Shown here: positions 54,351 through 63,932 of the stretch, piece after piece
Layout of the letters: each line of letters begins with the position of its first letter
Position numbering within the stretch: position 1 is the first letter of the stretch
Assembly: GCF_001046635.1 (NCBI RefSeq)
Contig: NZ_KQ130455.1
Coordinates: 186,001-250,000, forward strand
Direction of reading: 5' to 3'
Length of the DNA stretch: 64,000 nt
From: Novosphingobium barchaimii LL02
GTDB taxonomy: Bacteria; Pseudomonadota; Alphaproteobacteria; Sphingomonadales; Sphingomonadaceae
The notes under the pieces: model-generated
What the model was told of the DNA's origin: nothing
The model's database searches: none
The model's input: only the letters and a program-made list of their open reading frames with translations
Translations under genes and position numbers: made by a program

Positions 54351-55679
54351 TCAGAAGGCGGTGAGGAACAGTCCTGCGAGCGCTGCGCTCATGAGGTTGG
54401 ACAGGCTGCCGGCCGCCAGCGCGCGGATGCCCAGACGGGCGATGATCGGGCGCTGGTTGGGAGCCAGCCCGCCGGTCACGGCCATCTGGATCGCGATCGA
54501 CGAGAAGTTCGCGAATCCGCAGAGCGCGAAGGTCACCACGGCCACGGTGCGCGGGCTGAGGACGCCGTCCTTGCCCAGTTCGATGAACGAGACGAATTCG
54601 TTGAGTACGATCTTAGTGCCGAACAGGCCGCCCGCGTGGAGCGCTTCGGTCCAGTCCGGCGTGGCCAGCAGGTAGAAGATCGGCGCGAAGATATAGCCCA
54701 GCAGTCCCTGGAAGGTGACGCCGTCGAACCCGAACAGCCCTGCGAACCAGCCTACAAAGCCGTTCGCCAGCGCGATCAGGGCCACGAAGGCCAGAACCAT
54801 CGCGCCAACCGCGACCGCCAGCTTCACGCCGGTCTGCGCGCCCTGCGAGGCGGCCATGATGATGTTGGCGGGCTTTTCTTCCTCGTGGTCGGCGGTTTCC
54901 AACTCGTCGACGTGGACGCCTGGCTGGTGGGTCACGTCGGCGCGGTTGAGCGCGGCAGCGGCCATGCCGGCGGGCGGGTTGATGCCTTCGTGGATTTCCA
55001 TGCTGTCGCTAGCCGCGCCGGGCCGTGGATCGGGCATGATCATCTTGGCCATGAAGATGCCGCCCGGCGCCGACATGAAGGCGGCGGCGACGAGATAGTC
55101 GATGCGGATGCCCATCGAGGCATAGGCGGCCAGGATCGTTCCGGCCACACCGGCAAGGCCTACGGTCATCACGCAGAACAGCTGCGAGGGGTTGAGAGCG
55201 GCTAGGTAGGGGCGAATCACCAAGGGCGCTTCGCTTTGTCCGACGAAGATGTTCGAGGCCGCGCAGAGGCTTTCCACTTTGCTGATCCCCGTCACCTTTT
55301 CTAGCGCGCCGCCGAGCCAGCGGACGACCAGCGGCATGATCTTGAGGTAATAGAGGATCGAAATCAGCGAGGCGAAGAAGATGATCACCGGCAGCGCCGA
55401 AATGGCGAAGCTATGACCGCCTATCTCTGGTGATGCTAGCGGGCCGAACAGGAAGTCGATGCCTGCATGGGCATAACCGAGCAGGCTTTCCACGCCCCCG
55501 GCGGCGCCCTGAAGCATCCGGTTGCCGAACGGCACATAAAGCACCAGTGCTGCCAGACCGGCCTGAAGCGCGAACGCCGCGCCAACCACGCGCAGGCGGA
55601 TAGCCTTGCGGTCGGTCGAAAGCAGGAAGGCTGCCGCCATGATGAGAACAATGCCAATCAGGCTGTAGGCGACATGCAT
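54351..55679 (-). CDS. NupC-family concentrative nucleoside transporter
   Basis: A cation-coupled nucleoside importer of 442 residues. The family motif GQSEAPLVIRPYL (about residue 150), the GVAGTILAAYASMGI segment, the C-terminal gate LLATPDWTEALHAGGLFGTK and FALCGFANFSSIAIQ are present. About 10-11 hydrophobic segments are visible. I start it at ATG 55679 (MHVAYSLIG). Its substrate range is not predictable. Confidence 0.9.
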   Translation of the reverse strand: MHVAYSLIGIVLIMAAAFLLSTDRKAIRLRVVGAAFALQAGLAALVLYVPFGNRMLQGAAGGVESLLGYAHAGIDFLFGPLASPEIGGHSFAISALPVIIFFASLISILYYLKIMPLVVRWLGGALEKVTGISKVESLCAASNIFVGQSEAPLVIRPYLAALNPSQLFCVMTVGLAGVAGTILAAYASMGIRIDYLVAAAFMSAPGGIFMAKMIMPDPRPGAASDSMEIHEGINPPAGMAAAALNRADVTHQPGVHVDELETADHEEEKPANIIMAASQGAQTGVKLAVAVGAMVLAFVALIALANGFVGWFAGLFGFDGVTFQGLLGYIFAPIFYLLATPDWTEALHAGGLFGTKIVLNEFVSFIELGKDGVLSPRTVAVVTFALCGFANFSSIAIQMAVTGGLAPNQRPIIARLGIRALAAGSLSNLMSAALAGLFLTAF

Positions 55680-55874
55680 CGAGGCGGGTGGCTCCGGGGA
55701 AACGGTTGGGAACAAGCGGCTGACCCTACTGGCGCAGGTGCGGCGCGGCTAGAGCCTTTTCGACGGCAGGCAAAACGGGTGCAAGAGCGGCTGGTCTATA
55801 TGCCTTGACCGGGAGGGTAGGGAGCGGGGGCTTTTGCACGAAACAGTGTCGCCTGGCGCGCGAATTTGATCGAG

Positions 55875-55889
55875 ATTTGCGGCGCAAAT
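55875..55889. promoter_or_regulatory. Palindrome ATTTGC-GGC-GCAAAT upstream of the queuosine-precursor transporter
   Basis: Perfect 6-bp arms around a 3-bp centre, in the 338-bp gap between the divergent nupC-type and transporter genes, 129 bp before the latter's start. It is a candidate operator. I see no other structure in the gap and no preQ1 riboswitch. Confidence 0.35.
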
Positions 55890-56017
55890 AGTCCGCCGTG
55901 CAGCTAAGGGATTGCCCTTGTAACTCTCCTCTCCATCGCTGCGCGGCAAGGAAGAGTCCGCGCGTTCCGAATTTGTCCCGCACCACCTAGTGCAATCGTC
56001 CGTCAGGCATTAAGAGC

Positions 56018-56674
56018 ATGGCGATGAATCGTCCCGCGCCCGTCATCACCCGCTCGCTCTTTGTTTTCTCGCTGCTTTATGGTGGCCTCGTCGTATTGGC
56101 GGGCGTGCTGGGTACCAAGCTGGCATCGCTTGGCCATTGGCCGGTGCTGGGTGATCTGGCAGTGGAATCGGGCATCTTCGCGTTCCTGCTGCTGGTGGTG
56201 CTGTCGAGCGCGGTGGCGGAATTGCACGGCAAGGACACCGCCAATCGGTTGGTGCGCTATGGGTTCATCCCGCTGATCGTCTCGATGCTGCTGCTGACCT
56301 TCGTGATTCACGTGGTTCCGCCTGCGGCGTTCTGGGATGACCAGGAGGCCTACGCTCGACTTTTGGGGCAGGGCGCGCGGATGCAGTTCGCGGGATTGAT
56401 CTCCTACGGTGTGTCGCAGACGCTCAATGTCTACCTGTTCGCGCGGATGTCCGAGGGCAAGGGCCGCTTGCTGCTGGTGCGAGCATGGGTCGCCTCGATG
56501 CTGTCGCAGGTGATCGACACGGTGCTGTTCATCACCATTTCCTTTGTCGGCACGGGACTGCCGCTGCTGTCGATCATGGAGGGCCAGATCATCTCGAAGC
56601 TGGTGCTTTCGACGATCATGGTGCCGCCGTTCATCTGGTTCTTTGTGAAGCTCGGCCGTAAGCTGGACGCCTGA
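56018..56674 (+). CDS. VUT/YhhQ-family queuosine precursor transporter
   Basis: A 218-residue six-helix membrane protein of the YhhQ family, which imports 7-cyano-7-deazaguanine or preQ1 for queuosine modification of tRNA. Typical segments are [39 protein letters not shown] and [16 protein letters not shown]. No que genes are in the window. The function is from family knowledge. Confidence 0.85.
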   Translation: MAMNRPAPVITRSLFVFSLLYGGLVVLAGVLGTKLASLGHWPVLGDLAVESGIFAFLLLVVLSSAVAELHGKDTANRLVRYGFIPLIVSMLLLTFVIHVVPPAAFWDDQEAYARLLGQGARMQFAGLISYGVSQTLNVYLFARMSEGKGRLLLVRAWVASMLSQVIDTVLFITISFVGTGLPLLSIMEGQIISKLVLSTIMVPPFIWFFVKLGRKLDA

Positions 56675-56753
56675 CGCGTCCGGCAGCACAATTGCGCAGA
56701 AAAATCGCGCGAAACGGGTTCAAAAACGCGCGTATCCGGCTAAAGCCCATCGC

Positions 56754-57653
56754 ATGTCGAATCCGCACGATCCCGCCTTCCTTGTAAAGGCCGAAACCCT
56801 CGTCGACGCGCTGCCCTACATGCAGCGTTACGCCGGGCGCACTTTCGTGGTGAAGTATGGCGGCCACGCCATGGGCGACCCCGAGAAGGCGGTCGACTTC
56901 GCCGAGGACGTGGTGCTGCTCAAAGCCGTGGGCATCAATGTGGTAGTGGTTCACGGCGGCGGGCCGCAGATCGGCGCCATGCTGAAGACCATGGGCGTGG
57001 AAAGCCGCTTCATCGACGGGCTGCGCGTCACCGACAAGCAGACCGCACAAGTGGCCGAAATGGTCCTGTCGGGTGCGATCAACAAGGAAATCGTCGGCTG
57101 GATCGCCAAGGCTGGGGGCAAGGCCATGGGCGTGTCCGGCAAGGACGGCGGCATGGTTACCGCGCGAAAGGTGCAGCGCACCCGCAAAGACCCCGACAGC
57201 CTGATCGAACAGGTCGTCGACCTGGGTTTCGTGGGCGAACCCGAAACGATCGACACCACTGTGATCGACACGATCTCGGCGGCGGGCATGATCCCGGTGA
57301 TCGCGCCGATCGCGCCGGGCCCGGACGGACAGACCTATAATGTCAACGCCGATACCATGGCCGGTGCGATCGCCGCCGCGCTGGGTGCTTCGCGCCTGTT
57401 TCTGCTGACCGACGTGGCGGGCGTTCTGGACAAGCAGGGAGAACTGCTGACCGACCTCACCCCTGCCGCGATCGAGGGGTTGAAGGCCGATGGCACGATC
57501 TCGGGCGGCATGATTCCCAAGCTTGAAACCTGCATCCACGCGGTCGAGGCCGGGTGCGAGGCTGCCGTCGTCCTTGACGGACGGGTATCGCATGCCATGC
57601 TGCTGGAAATATTCACGCAGGAAGGCGCGGGTACGCTCATTCGGGCGGGCTGA
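56754..57653 (+). CDS. argB: Acetylglutamate kinase
   Basis: Phosphorylates N-acetylglutamate in arginine synthesis. The 299-residue protein has the phosphate-binding [11 protein letters not shown], the [15 protein letters not shown] glycine loop, the substrate segment [18 protein letters not shown] and the [18 protein letters not shown] region seen in arginine-sensitive hexameric enzymes. Length is normal. Confidence 0.95.
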   Translation: MSNPHDPAFLVKAETLVDALPYMQRYAGRTFVVKYGGHAMGDPEKAVDFAEDVVLLKAVGINVVVVHGGGPQIGAMLKTMGVESRFIDGLRVTDKQTAQVAEMVLSGAINKEIVGWIAKAGGKAMGVSGKDGGMVTARKVQRTRKDPDSLIEQVVDLGFVGEPETIDTTVIDTISAAGMIPVIAPIAPGPDGQTYNVNADTMAGAIAAALGASRLFLLTDVAGVLDKQGELLTDLTPAAIEGLKADGTISGGMIPKLETCIHAVEAGCEAAVVLDGRVSHAMLLEIFTQEGAGTLIRAG

Positions 57654-57718
57654 ATTCTTCCGCACACATTCGTTCCTCGGGGAGGGGAACCTGAGAACCG
57701 AAAGGCTTTTCTAAGCAC

Positions 57719-58276
57719 ATGCGTATCAAAGCCGCCCTCGCCATCGCTCTCTGCGGAACTGCGCTGATGCTCGCCGCCTGCGACAATACCGGCGACGCAC
57801 CGACCGGTACTGCCAGCGTGGCTGCCGGTTCAGGCACCCCCGGCGCTGTCGTTGAGGATGGCCCTGTCGCTGATGCCTCCGGCGGGGCCGGTGTTGCTGC
57901 CGCCAGTACGCTCGACATGGGGGCCTTGGCGGAGCGCCGCGATCCCGAACGCCTCCTGCGTTACTATGTAAGCGCCATCCGGGTGGGCGACTGGGCCAAT
58001 GGCGCCAAGGCTTGGAGCCTTGATGCCGAGATGACGCCGGCCAAGCTGGAAGCGGAATTCGGCGGCAAAGCGGGCCCCAAGCTGGCTGTCGGCAAGGGCG
58101 ACATGGAAGGTGCGGCTGGCTCGCTCTATTACGAAGCGCCGCTGGTGGTCGATTTCGGCGATGGGCGGCCGTCCAAGCGTGGAACAATCGTTCTGCGACG
58201 CGTGAACGATGTTCCCGGCGCCAGCGGCGAACAGCTTAACTGGCGGATCGAGCGTACTTCTACCTTGACGCAGTAA
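57719..58276 (+). CDS. Predicted lipoprotein of unknown function
   Basis: A 185-residue lipoprotein: signal MRIKAALAIALCGTALMLAA followed by the lipobox Cys at residue 21. A Gly/Ala-rich linker (about 25-65) precedes a folded C-terminal domain that contains RDPERLLRYYVSAIRVGDWA and LYYEAPLVVDFGDGRPSKRG. It matches no named domain I can recognise. It follows argB by 65 bp. Confidence 0.75.
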   Translation: MRIKAALAIALCGTALMLAACDNTGDAPTGTASVAAGSGTPGAVVEDGPVADASGGAGVAAASTLDMGALAERRDPERLLRYYVSAIRVGDWANGAKAWSLDAEMTPAKLEAEFGGKAGPKLAVGKGDMEGAAGSLYYEAPLVVDFGDGRPSKRGTIVLRRVNDVPGASGEQLNWRIERTSTLTQ

Positions 58277-58286
58277 AAAGTGTCGG

Positions 58287-58302
58287 CCCGCGTCCGCGCG
58301 GG
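58287..58302 (+). terminator. Short GC hairpin after the lipoprotein gene
   Basis: CCCGCG-TCCG-CGCGGG, 10 bp after the stop codon, with no T-run. A weak terminator at most; the remaining gap to 58497 shows no gene. Confidence 0.35.
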
Positions 58303-58497
58303 GTCAGTCGTTTCCTGACGCCTCTACGCCTGCAATAACGGATATTGCCATGGGTGCAGGAAGAGCCAGAAGGCCCCCTCGCACAGTGCCGTTCATCGAT
58401 CCTGATCTATCTGCGGTGGACGCGCCCTTGCCCCGGTGCCGTCTGCTCGGCTATCAGCGCGGCCTGAAAGCGCATCCGCGCAGCAAAGGAGCCGGCG

Positions 58498-58791
58498 TTG
58501 CTGTTCTTCACCCTCTACCAGATCGTCGATTACCTCATCAACATCATCGTCTTCGTGGTGATCGTGCAGTTCGTGCTCGGCCTGCTGATCGCGTTCAACG
58601 TGGTCAACATGCACAACCAGTTCGTCTCGGCGATCTACACGGCGCTGAACGCGATCCTTGAACCGATGCTCAAGCCCATCCGCAAGATCATGCCCAACAC
58701 CGGCGCAATCGACTTCTCGCCGATGGTTCTGATCATCGGCCTGACGATCCTGCAGATCATTCTGGGCAACCTCGCAAGGGCCTACGGCTGA
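58498..58791 (+). CDS. YggT family membrane protein
   Basis: A 97-residue protein with two YggT-type hydrophobic hairpins: [16 protein letters not shown]-like N-terminal helices and [19 protein letters not shown] at the C-terminus, with the characteristic [20 protein letters not shown] between them. It starts at TTG 58498 preceded by AAAGGAG. Family roles include cell-shape and osmotic effects. It overlaps folD by one base. Confidence 0.88.
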   Translation: MLFFTLYQIVDYLINIIVFVVIVQFVLGLLIAFNVVNMHNQFVSAIYTALNAILEPMLKPIRKIMPNTGAIDFSPMVLIIGLTILQIILGNLARAYG

Positions 58792-59687
58792 TGAGCACGG
58801 CGACTATCATCGACGGCAAGGCCTTTGCCGAATCGCTGCGTACGCGCGTCGGCCATGTCGCGGCGGACTTCACGGCGAAAGCCGGGCGCAAGGCCGGTCT
58901 TGCGGTCGTCCTCGTCGGCGAGGACCCGGCAAGCCAGGTCTATGTGCGCAACAAGGGCAAGCAGACCCTGGCGTGCGGAATGGAAAGCTTCGAACACAAA
59001 CTTCCGGCCGACACCGCCGAGGCCGATCTTCTCGCCGTCGTCGCCCAGCTCAACGCCGACCCGGCGGTGGACGGTATCCTCGTTCAGCTACCGCTTCCGG
59101 CGCACATGGATGAGGCGAAGGTCATCGCCACGATAAACCCGGACAAGGACGTCGACGGTTTCCACGTCGTCAATGTCGGGCGTCTCGCCACGGGCCTGCC
59201 GGGCTTTGTGCCCTGCACGCCGCTGGGCTGCGTGATGCTGCTCAAGGACAAGCTGGGCTCGCTCTCCGGCCTGAATGCGGTCGTGATCGGGCGCTCCAAT
59301 ATCGTCGGCAAGCCGATGGCCCAGCTTCTGATCGCGGAAAGCTGCACCGTCACTGTGGCGCATAGCCGGACGAAGGACCTTCCGGAAGTGGTGCGCCATG
59401 CTGACATCGTCGTTGCTGCCGTTGGCCGCCCGGAAATGGTCAAGGGCGACTGGCTGAAGCCCGGTGCGACCGTGATCGACGTGGGTATCAACCGCGTTCC
59501 GGGTGTTGAAGAAGGCAAGACAAAGCTGGTTGGCGACGTCGACTTCGGTTCGGCCAGCGAGGTCGCAGGCGCGATCACGCCGGTGCCGGGCGGGGTGGGA
59601 CCGATGACCATCGCCGTACTCCTGCGCAATACGATCGTCGCCGCGCATCGCAACATGGGCCTTGCCCTTGACGAGGGCGTGCTTTGA
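58791..59687 (+). CDS. folD: Bifunctional methylenetetrahydrofolate dehydrogenase/cyclohydrolase FolD
   Basis: Interconverts 5,10-methylene- and 10-formyl-tetrahydrofolate. The 298-residue protein has the [14 protein letters not shown] motif with the catalytic Lys, the substrate loop [18 protein letters not shown], the NADP-binding [16 protein letters not shown] and the [19 protein letters not shown]-terminus. It starts at the last base of yggT. Confidence 0.96.
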   Translation: MSTATIIDGKAFAESLRTRVGHVAADFTAKAGRKAGLAVVLVGEDPASQVYVRNKGKQTLACGMESFEHKLPADTAEADLLAVVAQLNADPAVDGILVQLPLPAHMDEAKVIATINPDKDVDGFHVVNVGRLATGLPGFVPCTPLGCVMLLKDKLGSLSGLNAVVIGRSNIVGKPMAQLLIAESCTVTVAHSRTKDLPEVVRHADIVVAAVGRPEMVKGDWLKPGATVIDVGINRVPGVEEGKTKLVGDVDFGSASEVAGAITPVPGGVGPMTIAVLLRNTIVAAHRNMGLALDEGVL

Positions 59688-60403
59688 AGCGCCTTGCGCC
59701 CGCCCTGGCGCTGCTTGCGCTGGCGGGCGCACTGGCTTCTCCGACGGATGCCCAGGCACGGCGAAAGGGCTATGGCGGCCCGCCGGGCGTTGGCACCGCC
59801 AATCCCAGCGCACTGGTCGCCGCAGAGATCGCTTTTGCTCGCATGGCGCGTGAGAAGGGCCAGTGGACCGCCTTTAGCGAATATGCCGCCGATGATGCGG
59901 TGATGTTCGTGCCGCAGGCGGTGCTGGCGAAAGACTGGCTGCGCGGCCGGGCCGACCCTTCCGCGCCGGTGCAGTGGCAGACCCACCAGGTCTGGATGAG
60001 CTGCGACGGTACGGTCGGCGTCACCAAGGGCGGCTGGCAGCAGCCAGACGGGAAAACGGGCTATTTCACCACCATCTGGAAGCGCCAGAAGAAGGGTAAT
60101 TTCCGTTGGATTCTCGATCAGGGCGATACCCTGGCGCAGCCGCTGGTGGAACCGGACATGCTCTCCGCTTCGGTTGCGGATTGCGATAGTCGCCATCAGG
60201 GCCCGCATCCCGAGGGGACCATCGTGGTCGAGGAAAAGTCGGGCATGGTCCGTCCGAAGGGGTCGGGCGAATCCGATGACGGCACTCTGAAATGGACTTA
60301 CACCGTCGCGCCGGACAATTCGCGTACCGTGGCGGTGTCTATGCTCAAGGGCGGAGAACAGCGGCAGGTGTTCTCGCTCGATATAGCGGCCGGGGAACGG
60401 TAA
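59684..60403 (+). CDS. Exported DUF4440/SnoaL-like protein
   Basis: A 239-residue protein with a signal peptide ([20 protein letters not shown], cleavage near DAQA). The mature part begins with an [20 protein letters not shown] segment and [16 protein letters not shown], the cone-like NTF2/DUF4440 fold pattern, and has [20 protein letters not shown] in the second half. It starts at TTG 59684, overlapping the folD stop codon. No active site is evident. Confidence 0.75.
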   Translation: MKRLAPALALLALAGALASPTDAQARRKGYGGPPGVGTANPSALVAAEIAFARMAREKGQWTAFSEYAADDAVMFVPQAVLAKDWLRGRADPSAPVQWQTHQVWMSCDGTVGVTKGGWQQPDGKTGYFTTIWKRQKKGNFRWILDQGDTLAQPLVEPDMLSASVADCDSRHQGPHPEGTIVVEEKSGMVRPKGSGESDDGTLKWTYTVAPDNSRTVAVSMLKGGEQRQVFSLDIAAGER

Positions 60404-60406
60404 AGA

Positions 60407-61033
60407 ATGTACGAACTCTTTGTCAGCGCCTTCATCACTTTGTTCGTGGTTATTGATCCGCCGGGCTGCGCGCCGATCTATGCCGGGCTGTCGGCCGGGG
60501 CGAGCCGCCGTCAGGCCATCGTCATGGCGGCGCGCGCCTGCCTCATTGCCAGCGGCATTCTGATCGTCTTCGGCCTGTTCGGCGAACGTCTGCTGGGCGC
60601 GCTGCATATCGAACTCGACGCCTTCCGCATCGCGGGCGGTATCATGCTGTTCATGATCGCGGTGGACATGGTCTTCGAAAAGCGCACCCAGCGGCGCGAG
60701 GAGCGCGCCGAGAAGATCATGGCCAATACCGAGGTAGAGGACGTCTCGGTTTTCCCGATGGCAATGCCGATGCTGGCCGGGCCTGGCTCGATCGCAACGA
60801 TGATGCTCCTCACCTCGCGCGCCAAGGGCGACGGGCAGACGCTGGTGATCCTGGGTGCGATGCTTGCGGTGATGCTGTTGAGCTTCGCCGCGCTTGCCTC
60901 GGCAGGACCGCTGATGCGGGTGCTTGGCGACAAGGTGGAGGCGGTGATTACACGCCTGCTTGGCGTCCTGCTGGCAGCACTGGCGGCGCAATATGTTATC
61001 GACGGTGTCAAGTCGTCGCTGCTGCCGGGATGA
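60407..61033 (+). CDS. MarC family integral membrane protein
   Basis: A 208-residue six-helix membrane protein of the MarC/UPF0056 family. The opening [20 protein letters not shown] and the central [19 protein letters not shown] are the family signatures. MarC is no longer thought to be a drug transporter; its role is open. It starts 3 bp after the preceding gene. Confidence 0.9.
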   Translation: MYELFVSAFITLFVVIDPPGCAPIYAGLSAGASRRQAIVMAARACLIASGILIVFGLFGERLLGALHIELDAFRIAGGIMLFMIAVDMVFEKRTQRREERAEKIMANTEVEDVSVFPMAMPMLAGPGSIATMMLLTSRAKGDGQTLVILGAMLAVMLLSFAALASAGPLMRVLGDKVEAVITRLLGVLLAALAAQYVIDGVKSSLLPG

Positions 61034-61043
61034 TGCGGCGTTG

Positions 61044-61370
61044 ATGCCAGGTTTCGCAATATACGCCGGCGCGGCGCTGGCGGAGATTGGCGGTTGCTTT
61101 GCGTTTTGGGCATGGGTGCGCCTGTCGAAAAGCGTTTGGTGGCTGCTCCCCGGCTGCGCCTCGCTGGTACTTTTCGCCTACCTGCTGACGCTAGTGGACA
61201 CCGCTCAGGCCGGTCGCGCCTATGCGGCCTACGGCGGCATCTACATCACTTCGGCGCTGATCTGGCTATGGTTGGCCGAGGGTGTGCGGCCTGATCGCTG
61301 GGACATACTGGGCGCGGGTCTTTGTATCGTGGGCGCCGCGGTAATCTTGCTGGCCCCGCACAGGGCATAA
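61044..61370 (+). CDS. YnfA family (UPF0060) membrane protein
   Basis: A 108-residue protein with four membrane helices, related to small multidrug resistance exporters. [40 protein letters not shown] and [20 protein letters not shown] are the family blocks, with the Glu in the first helix. It starts at ATG 61044 following marC by 10 bp and is likely co-transcribed. Confidence 0.92.
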   Translation: MPGFAIYAGAALAEIGGCFAFWAWVRLSKSVWWLLPGCASLVLFAYLLTLVDTAQAGRAYAAYGGIYITSALIWLWLAEGVRPDRWDILGAGLCIVGAAVILLAPHRA

Positions 61371-61670
61371 CTGCCTGCTTCCCCGGCGTTGGCAGAACGG
61401 ATACTCGATCCGTCGATCTGCGCTATCCGTCGACCGGGACGCGCTTTTTCATGACGCAGTCGCGCGGCACCGCGCCTTCACCAATTGCAGGCTATGTTGA
61501 GCCGGCTTCGTCAACCAGCGACTTTTCTGCGGGGCGGGATAGGGGCGGGATGAAGCGCGTAACATCCAAAGCGGCGCACGTCATTGCCCGCTCATGATTT
61601 GGGTAGAGACTGGCGCCGTCCCGTTCGAAGGTATGTGATGGACCTGCGCACCCGTCCGGTTACCACCGGG
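61371..61670. other. 300-bp gap without a supported gene
   Basis: I see no convincing gene, RNA or repeat here. Short open stretches on the plus strand lack a ribosome site and family-like sequence. Confidence 0.5.
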
Positions 61671-62285
61671 TTACTGTAAAGTAGCGCCGTCCTCGTCGTC
61701 ATCGCCGCTGGTGCGGCCGAAGAACTGCATGAGCTGGACCAGCAGTTCGCACCTTGCCCCAAGGCCGGACGCTTCCAGCAGGGCCTGCTTGGCGGCCGGG
61801 TCGAACGGCGCGATCTGCGAGACGCCGTTGATCAGCGAGAGATCGTCAAGGCGTCCCACTTGATCCCAGTCGACCACGTAGCCCTGTGCATCAGCGAAGC
61901 GGCGCGCCTCGCGTTCGAAGCTGGCGCGTTCGATGGGGGCGAGGACTTCGTCGTTGTTGTCCGACAGCAGCTGGGCCTCGACCTGACGGAAGGGCGTCGT
62001 CACGGTCAGTTCGCGCAGCACCCGAAAGCGGGTCTCGCCCTCCAGCACGATGTTGAAGCGCCCGTCTTCCAGCGCCTCAACGTCGCCGATTCGACCCAGG
62101 CAGCCCACGGTGTAGAGGGCAGCGCCTTCTGCGGGGCGCTGCGGTTGGATCATGCCGATAAGCCGGTCACGGGCCAGCGCATCGCTCACCATCGCGCGGT
62201 AGCGCGGTTCGAAGATGTGGAGCGGCAGCTGCAGTCCCGGATAGAGGACCGCGCCAGCGAGGGGGAAGATCGTGACCCGTGCCAA
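61671..62285 (-). CDS. Lon protease N-terminal (substrate-binding) domain protein
   Basis: A 204-residue stand-alone Lon-N (LON/PUA-like) domain, without ATPase or protease parts. FPLAGAVLYPGLQLPLHIFE, RYRAMVSDAL and GRFNIVLEGETRFRVLREL are the domain signatures. It starts at TTG 62285. It follows the thioredoxin gene after 7 bp. The function is thought to be in protein quality control but is not established. Confidence 0.88.
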   Translation of the reverse strand: MARVTIFPLAGAVLYPGLQLPLHIFEPRYRAMVSDALARDRLIGMIQPQRPAEGAALYTVGCLGRIGDVEALEDGRFNIVLEGETRFRVLRELTVTTPFRQVEAQLLSDNNDEVLAPIERASFEREARRFADAQGYVVDWDQVGRLDDLSLINGVSQIAPFDPAAKQALLEASGLGARCELLVQLMQFFGRTSGDDDEDGATLQ

Positions 62286-62292
62286 CTCTGGC

Positions 62293-63204
62293 TCAGCCGA
62301 ACAGTACGGTGGAAAGCTTGCGGCGGGTCGCCGAGACCCACGGATCTTCCAGCCCTACGGCTTCGAAGATTTCCAGCAGCTTGGTGCGCGCGGCGCTTTC
62401 GTTCCACTCGCGGTCGGCAGCGACCATGCGCAGCAGCGCATCGGCAGCGGCGTCACGCTCTCCAGCTGCAAAGGCGGCGGCGGCGAAGGCGAACTGCGCA
62501 TCCATGTCTGCAGGGCGCTCGACCGCGGCGGCGCGCAAGGCTGCCAGTTCGTTGTCCTCAGGCTTGTCCTGGACCAGCGCCAGCGCTTTGCGGGCGCGTT
62601 CGACGTGGGGATCGGCGGTCAGCGGCTCACCCAGCGAATCGAGAACCTGCGCAGCCTCTTCCAGTCCCCCGGCGGCCACGAAGGAGCGGATCAACCCGGC
62701 GATCACTTCGCCGTTGTCGGGCGCGACCTCAAGGATCTGCATGTAGATGCTGGCGGCGCGCTCACCATCGCCGGCCGCCAGAGCTTCCTCGGCCACGGCG
62801 ATCATCGGGACGAGGTCCACTTGCGGCTCGGCACCAGCTGGCTGCACGGGCAGCTTTTCCAGCAGCTGGTCGATCATCGTCTTGAGCTGCGATTCGCTGC
62901 GGGCGTTCGTTAAATCCGCCACCGGCTGGCCCTGGAAGATCGCGTAGACCGTAGGGATCGAGCGGACCTGGAACTGCGAGGCGATGAACTGTTCCTCGTC
63001 GACGTTCACCTTGGCGAGGATCACGCCTTTGTGGGCATATTCCGCCGCGACCTTTTCGAGGAGCGGGGTCAGTGCCTTGCATGGCCCGCACCACTCGGCC
63101 CAGAAGTCGAGAATCACGAGCTGGGTCATCGAAGGCTCGGCCACCGCCTGGCGAAACCGGTCAACTGCCTTCTGCTCGTCGAGATTGAGACCCATGCTGG
63201 CCAA
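62293..63204 (-). CDS. Thioredoxin-TPR protein (CnoX/YbbN-like)
   Basis: A 303-residue protein with an N-terminal thioredoxin domain (about 20-115) and C-terminal TPR-like helices. The active site WAEWCGPCKAL keeps both cysteines, unlike E. coli CnoX, which has SxxC, so it may be redox-active. VRSIPTVYAIFQGQP holds the cis-Pro. It starts at TTG 63204, which fits the ribosome site GGGAG eight bases upstream; ATG 63195 is the alternative. Confidence 0.9.
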   Translation of the reverse strand: MASMGLNLDEQKAVDRFRQAVAEPSMTQLVILDFWAEWCGPCKALTPLLEKVAAEYAHKGVILAKVNVDEEQFIASQFQVRSIPTVYAIFQGQPVADLTNARSESQLKTMIDQLLEKLPVQPAGAEPQVDLVPMIAVAEEALAAGDGERAASIYMQILEVAPDNGEVIAGLIRSFVAAGGLEEAAQVLDSLGEPLTADPHVERARKALALVQDKPEDNELAALRAAAVERPADMDAQFAFAAAAFAAGERDAAADALLRMVAADREWNESAARTKLLEIFEAVGLEDPWVSATRRKLSTVLFG

Positions 63205-63432
63205 GATTCGTGCTCCCGTAGTGATTGAGGGCTAGATGTCGGCACTCTAGATCGGGTTTCCGGCGCCGTTTGTGAAGGGATAATGCGCGACCGACTGAGG
63301 TAATTCGAGGTGCCTCGCGATGTCTTGCAGTTTTCTTGCAGTTCCCTCTTGCGGGGTCTGGAAACCGCTGCTAGTGGCGCCCCTCCACACCGGACCCGGC
63401 CATCGCCGGCGCGGATCGTGGATAACGCCAGA

Positions 63433-63507
63433 GCGGGCGTAGCTCAGTGGTAGAGCACAACCTTGCCAAGGTTGGGGTCGAGGGTTCGAATCCCTTCGCC
63501 CGCTCCA
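63433..63507 (+). tRNA. tRNA-Gly (anticodon GCC)
   Basis: The acceptor GCGGGCG pairs with CGCCCGC, the D arm AGCTCAGTGGTAGAGC is present, the anticodon stem-loop CAACCTTGCCAAGGTTG carries GCC, and the T arm contains GGTTCGAATCC. CCA is encoded at 63505-63507. Such 3' ends are common integration sites. Confidence 0.96.
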
Positions 63508-63932
63508 GTTTTCTCCAAGAAAACTAACTAATTGCACCTCGCGTAGCTCGCGAGGCCTTGGTGACAAAGCTCCAATCGCTCGCCGTTGTCACCACATTGT
63601 CACCAATTCAAATCCAACTCAGGGCTAGTCAGGTGTTCTCCCAAGTTCAGCTTAGACTGATTGTATCGATCGCCGATCTCAAGCCTGTCGGCCCGAGTGA
63701 GCGACTTTGGCATAGGCACTGGTAGGCGGATCGCTCGCTCTGCCGCAGAACCAACCACTCGCATTAGCCGCTGATCCCTGGGCTCGAAGCCTGTCCTCCT
63801 TCAATCAACCCGTGAAGGGTCCGCTACGCGTGCGCGTGCGGCCGCAGCTTTGCTGCGGTGATTGCGGCCGGCCTCCGGCCTGTGGGGCGACTGTCGAGCG
63901 GGGTGGTCCCGCTCCAAGGCAGGAGCCGCAAC
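63508..63932. other. Non-core region behind tRNA-Gly, possible start of an integrated element
   Basis: This 425-bp stretch has inverted and direct TTGGTGACAA/TTGTCACCAA motifs (63558-63607), hairpins CCGCAGC/GCTGCGG and GGCCGG/CCGGCC near 63840-63880, and one weak minus-strand open frame of 54 codons (63600-63764; MRVVGSAAERAIRLPVPMP at its start) without a well-placed ribosome site. I do not call that frame a gene. Confidence 0.4.

Noticed and set aside
55716-56017. preQ1 riboswitch before the queuosine-precursor transporter
   Set aside because: I could not find the preQ1-I, II or III core motifs; only a small palindrome is present.
61451-61597. Short plus-strand frame starting MTQSRGTAPSP
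   Set aside because: No ribosome site, no family resemblance, and it lies in a gap without other signals.
63247-63567. 106-codon minus-strand open frame containing WSGRRDSNPRPQPWQGCALP
   Set aside because: It is the antisense of tRNA-Gly, a classic spurious translation.
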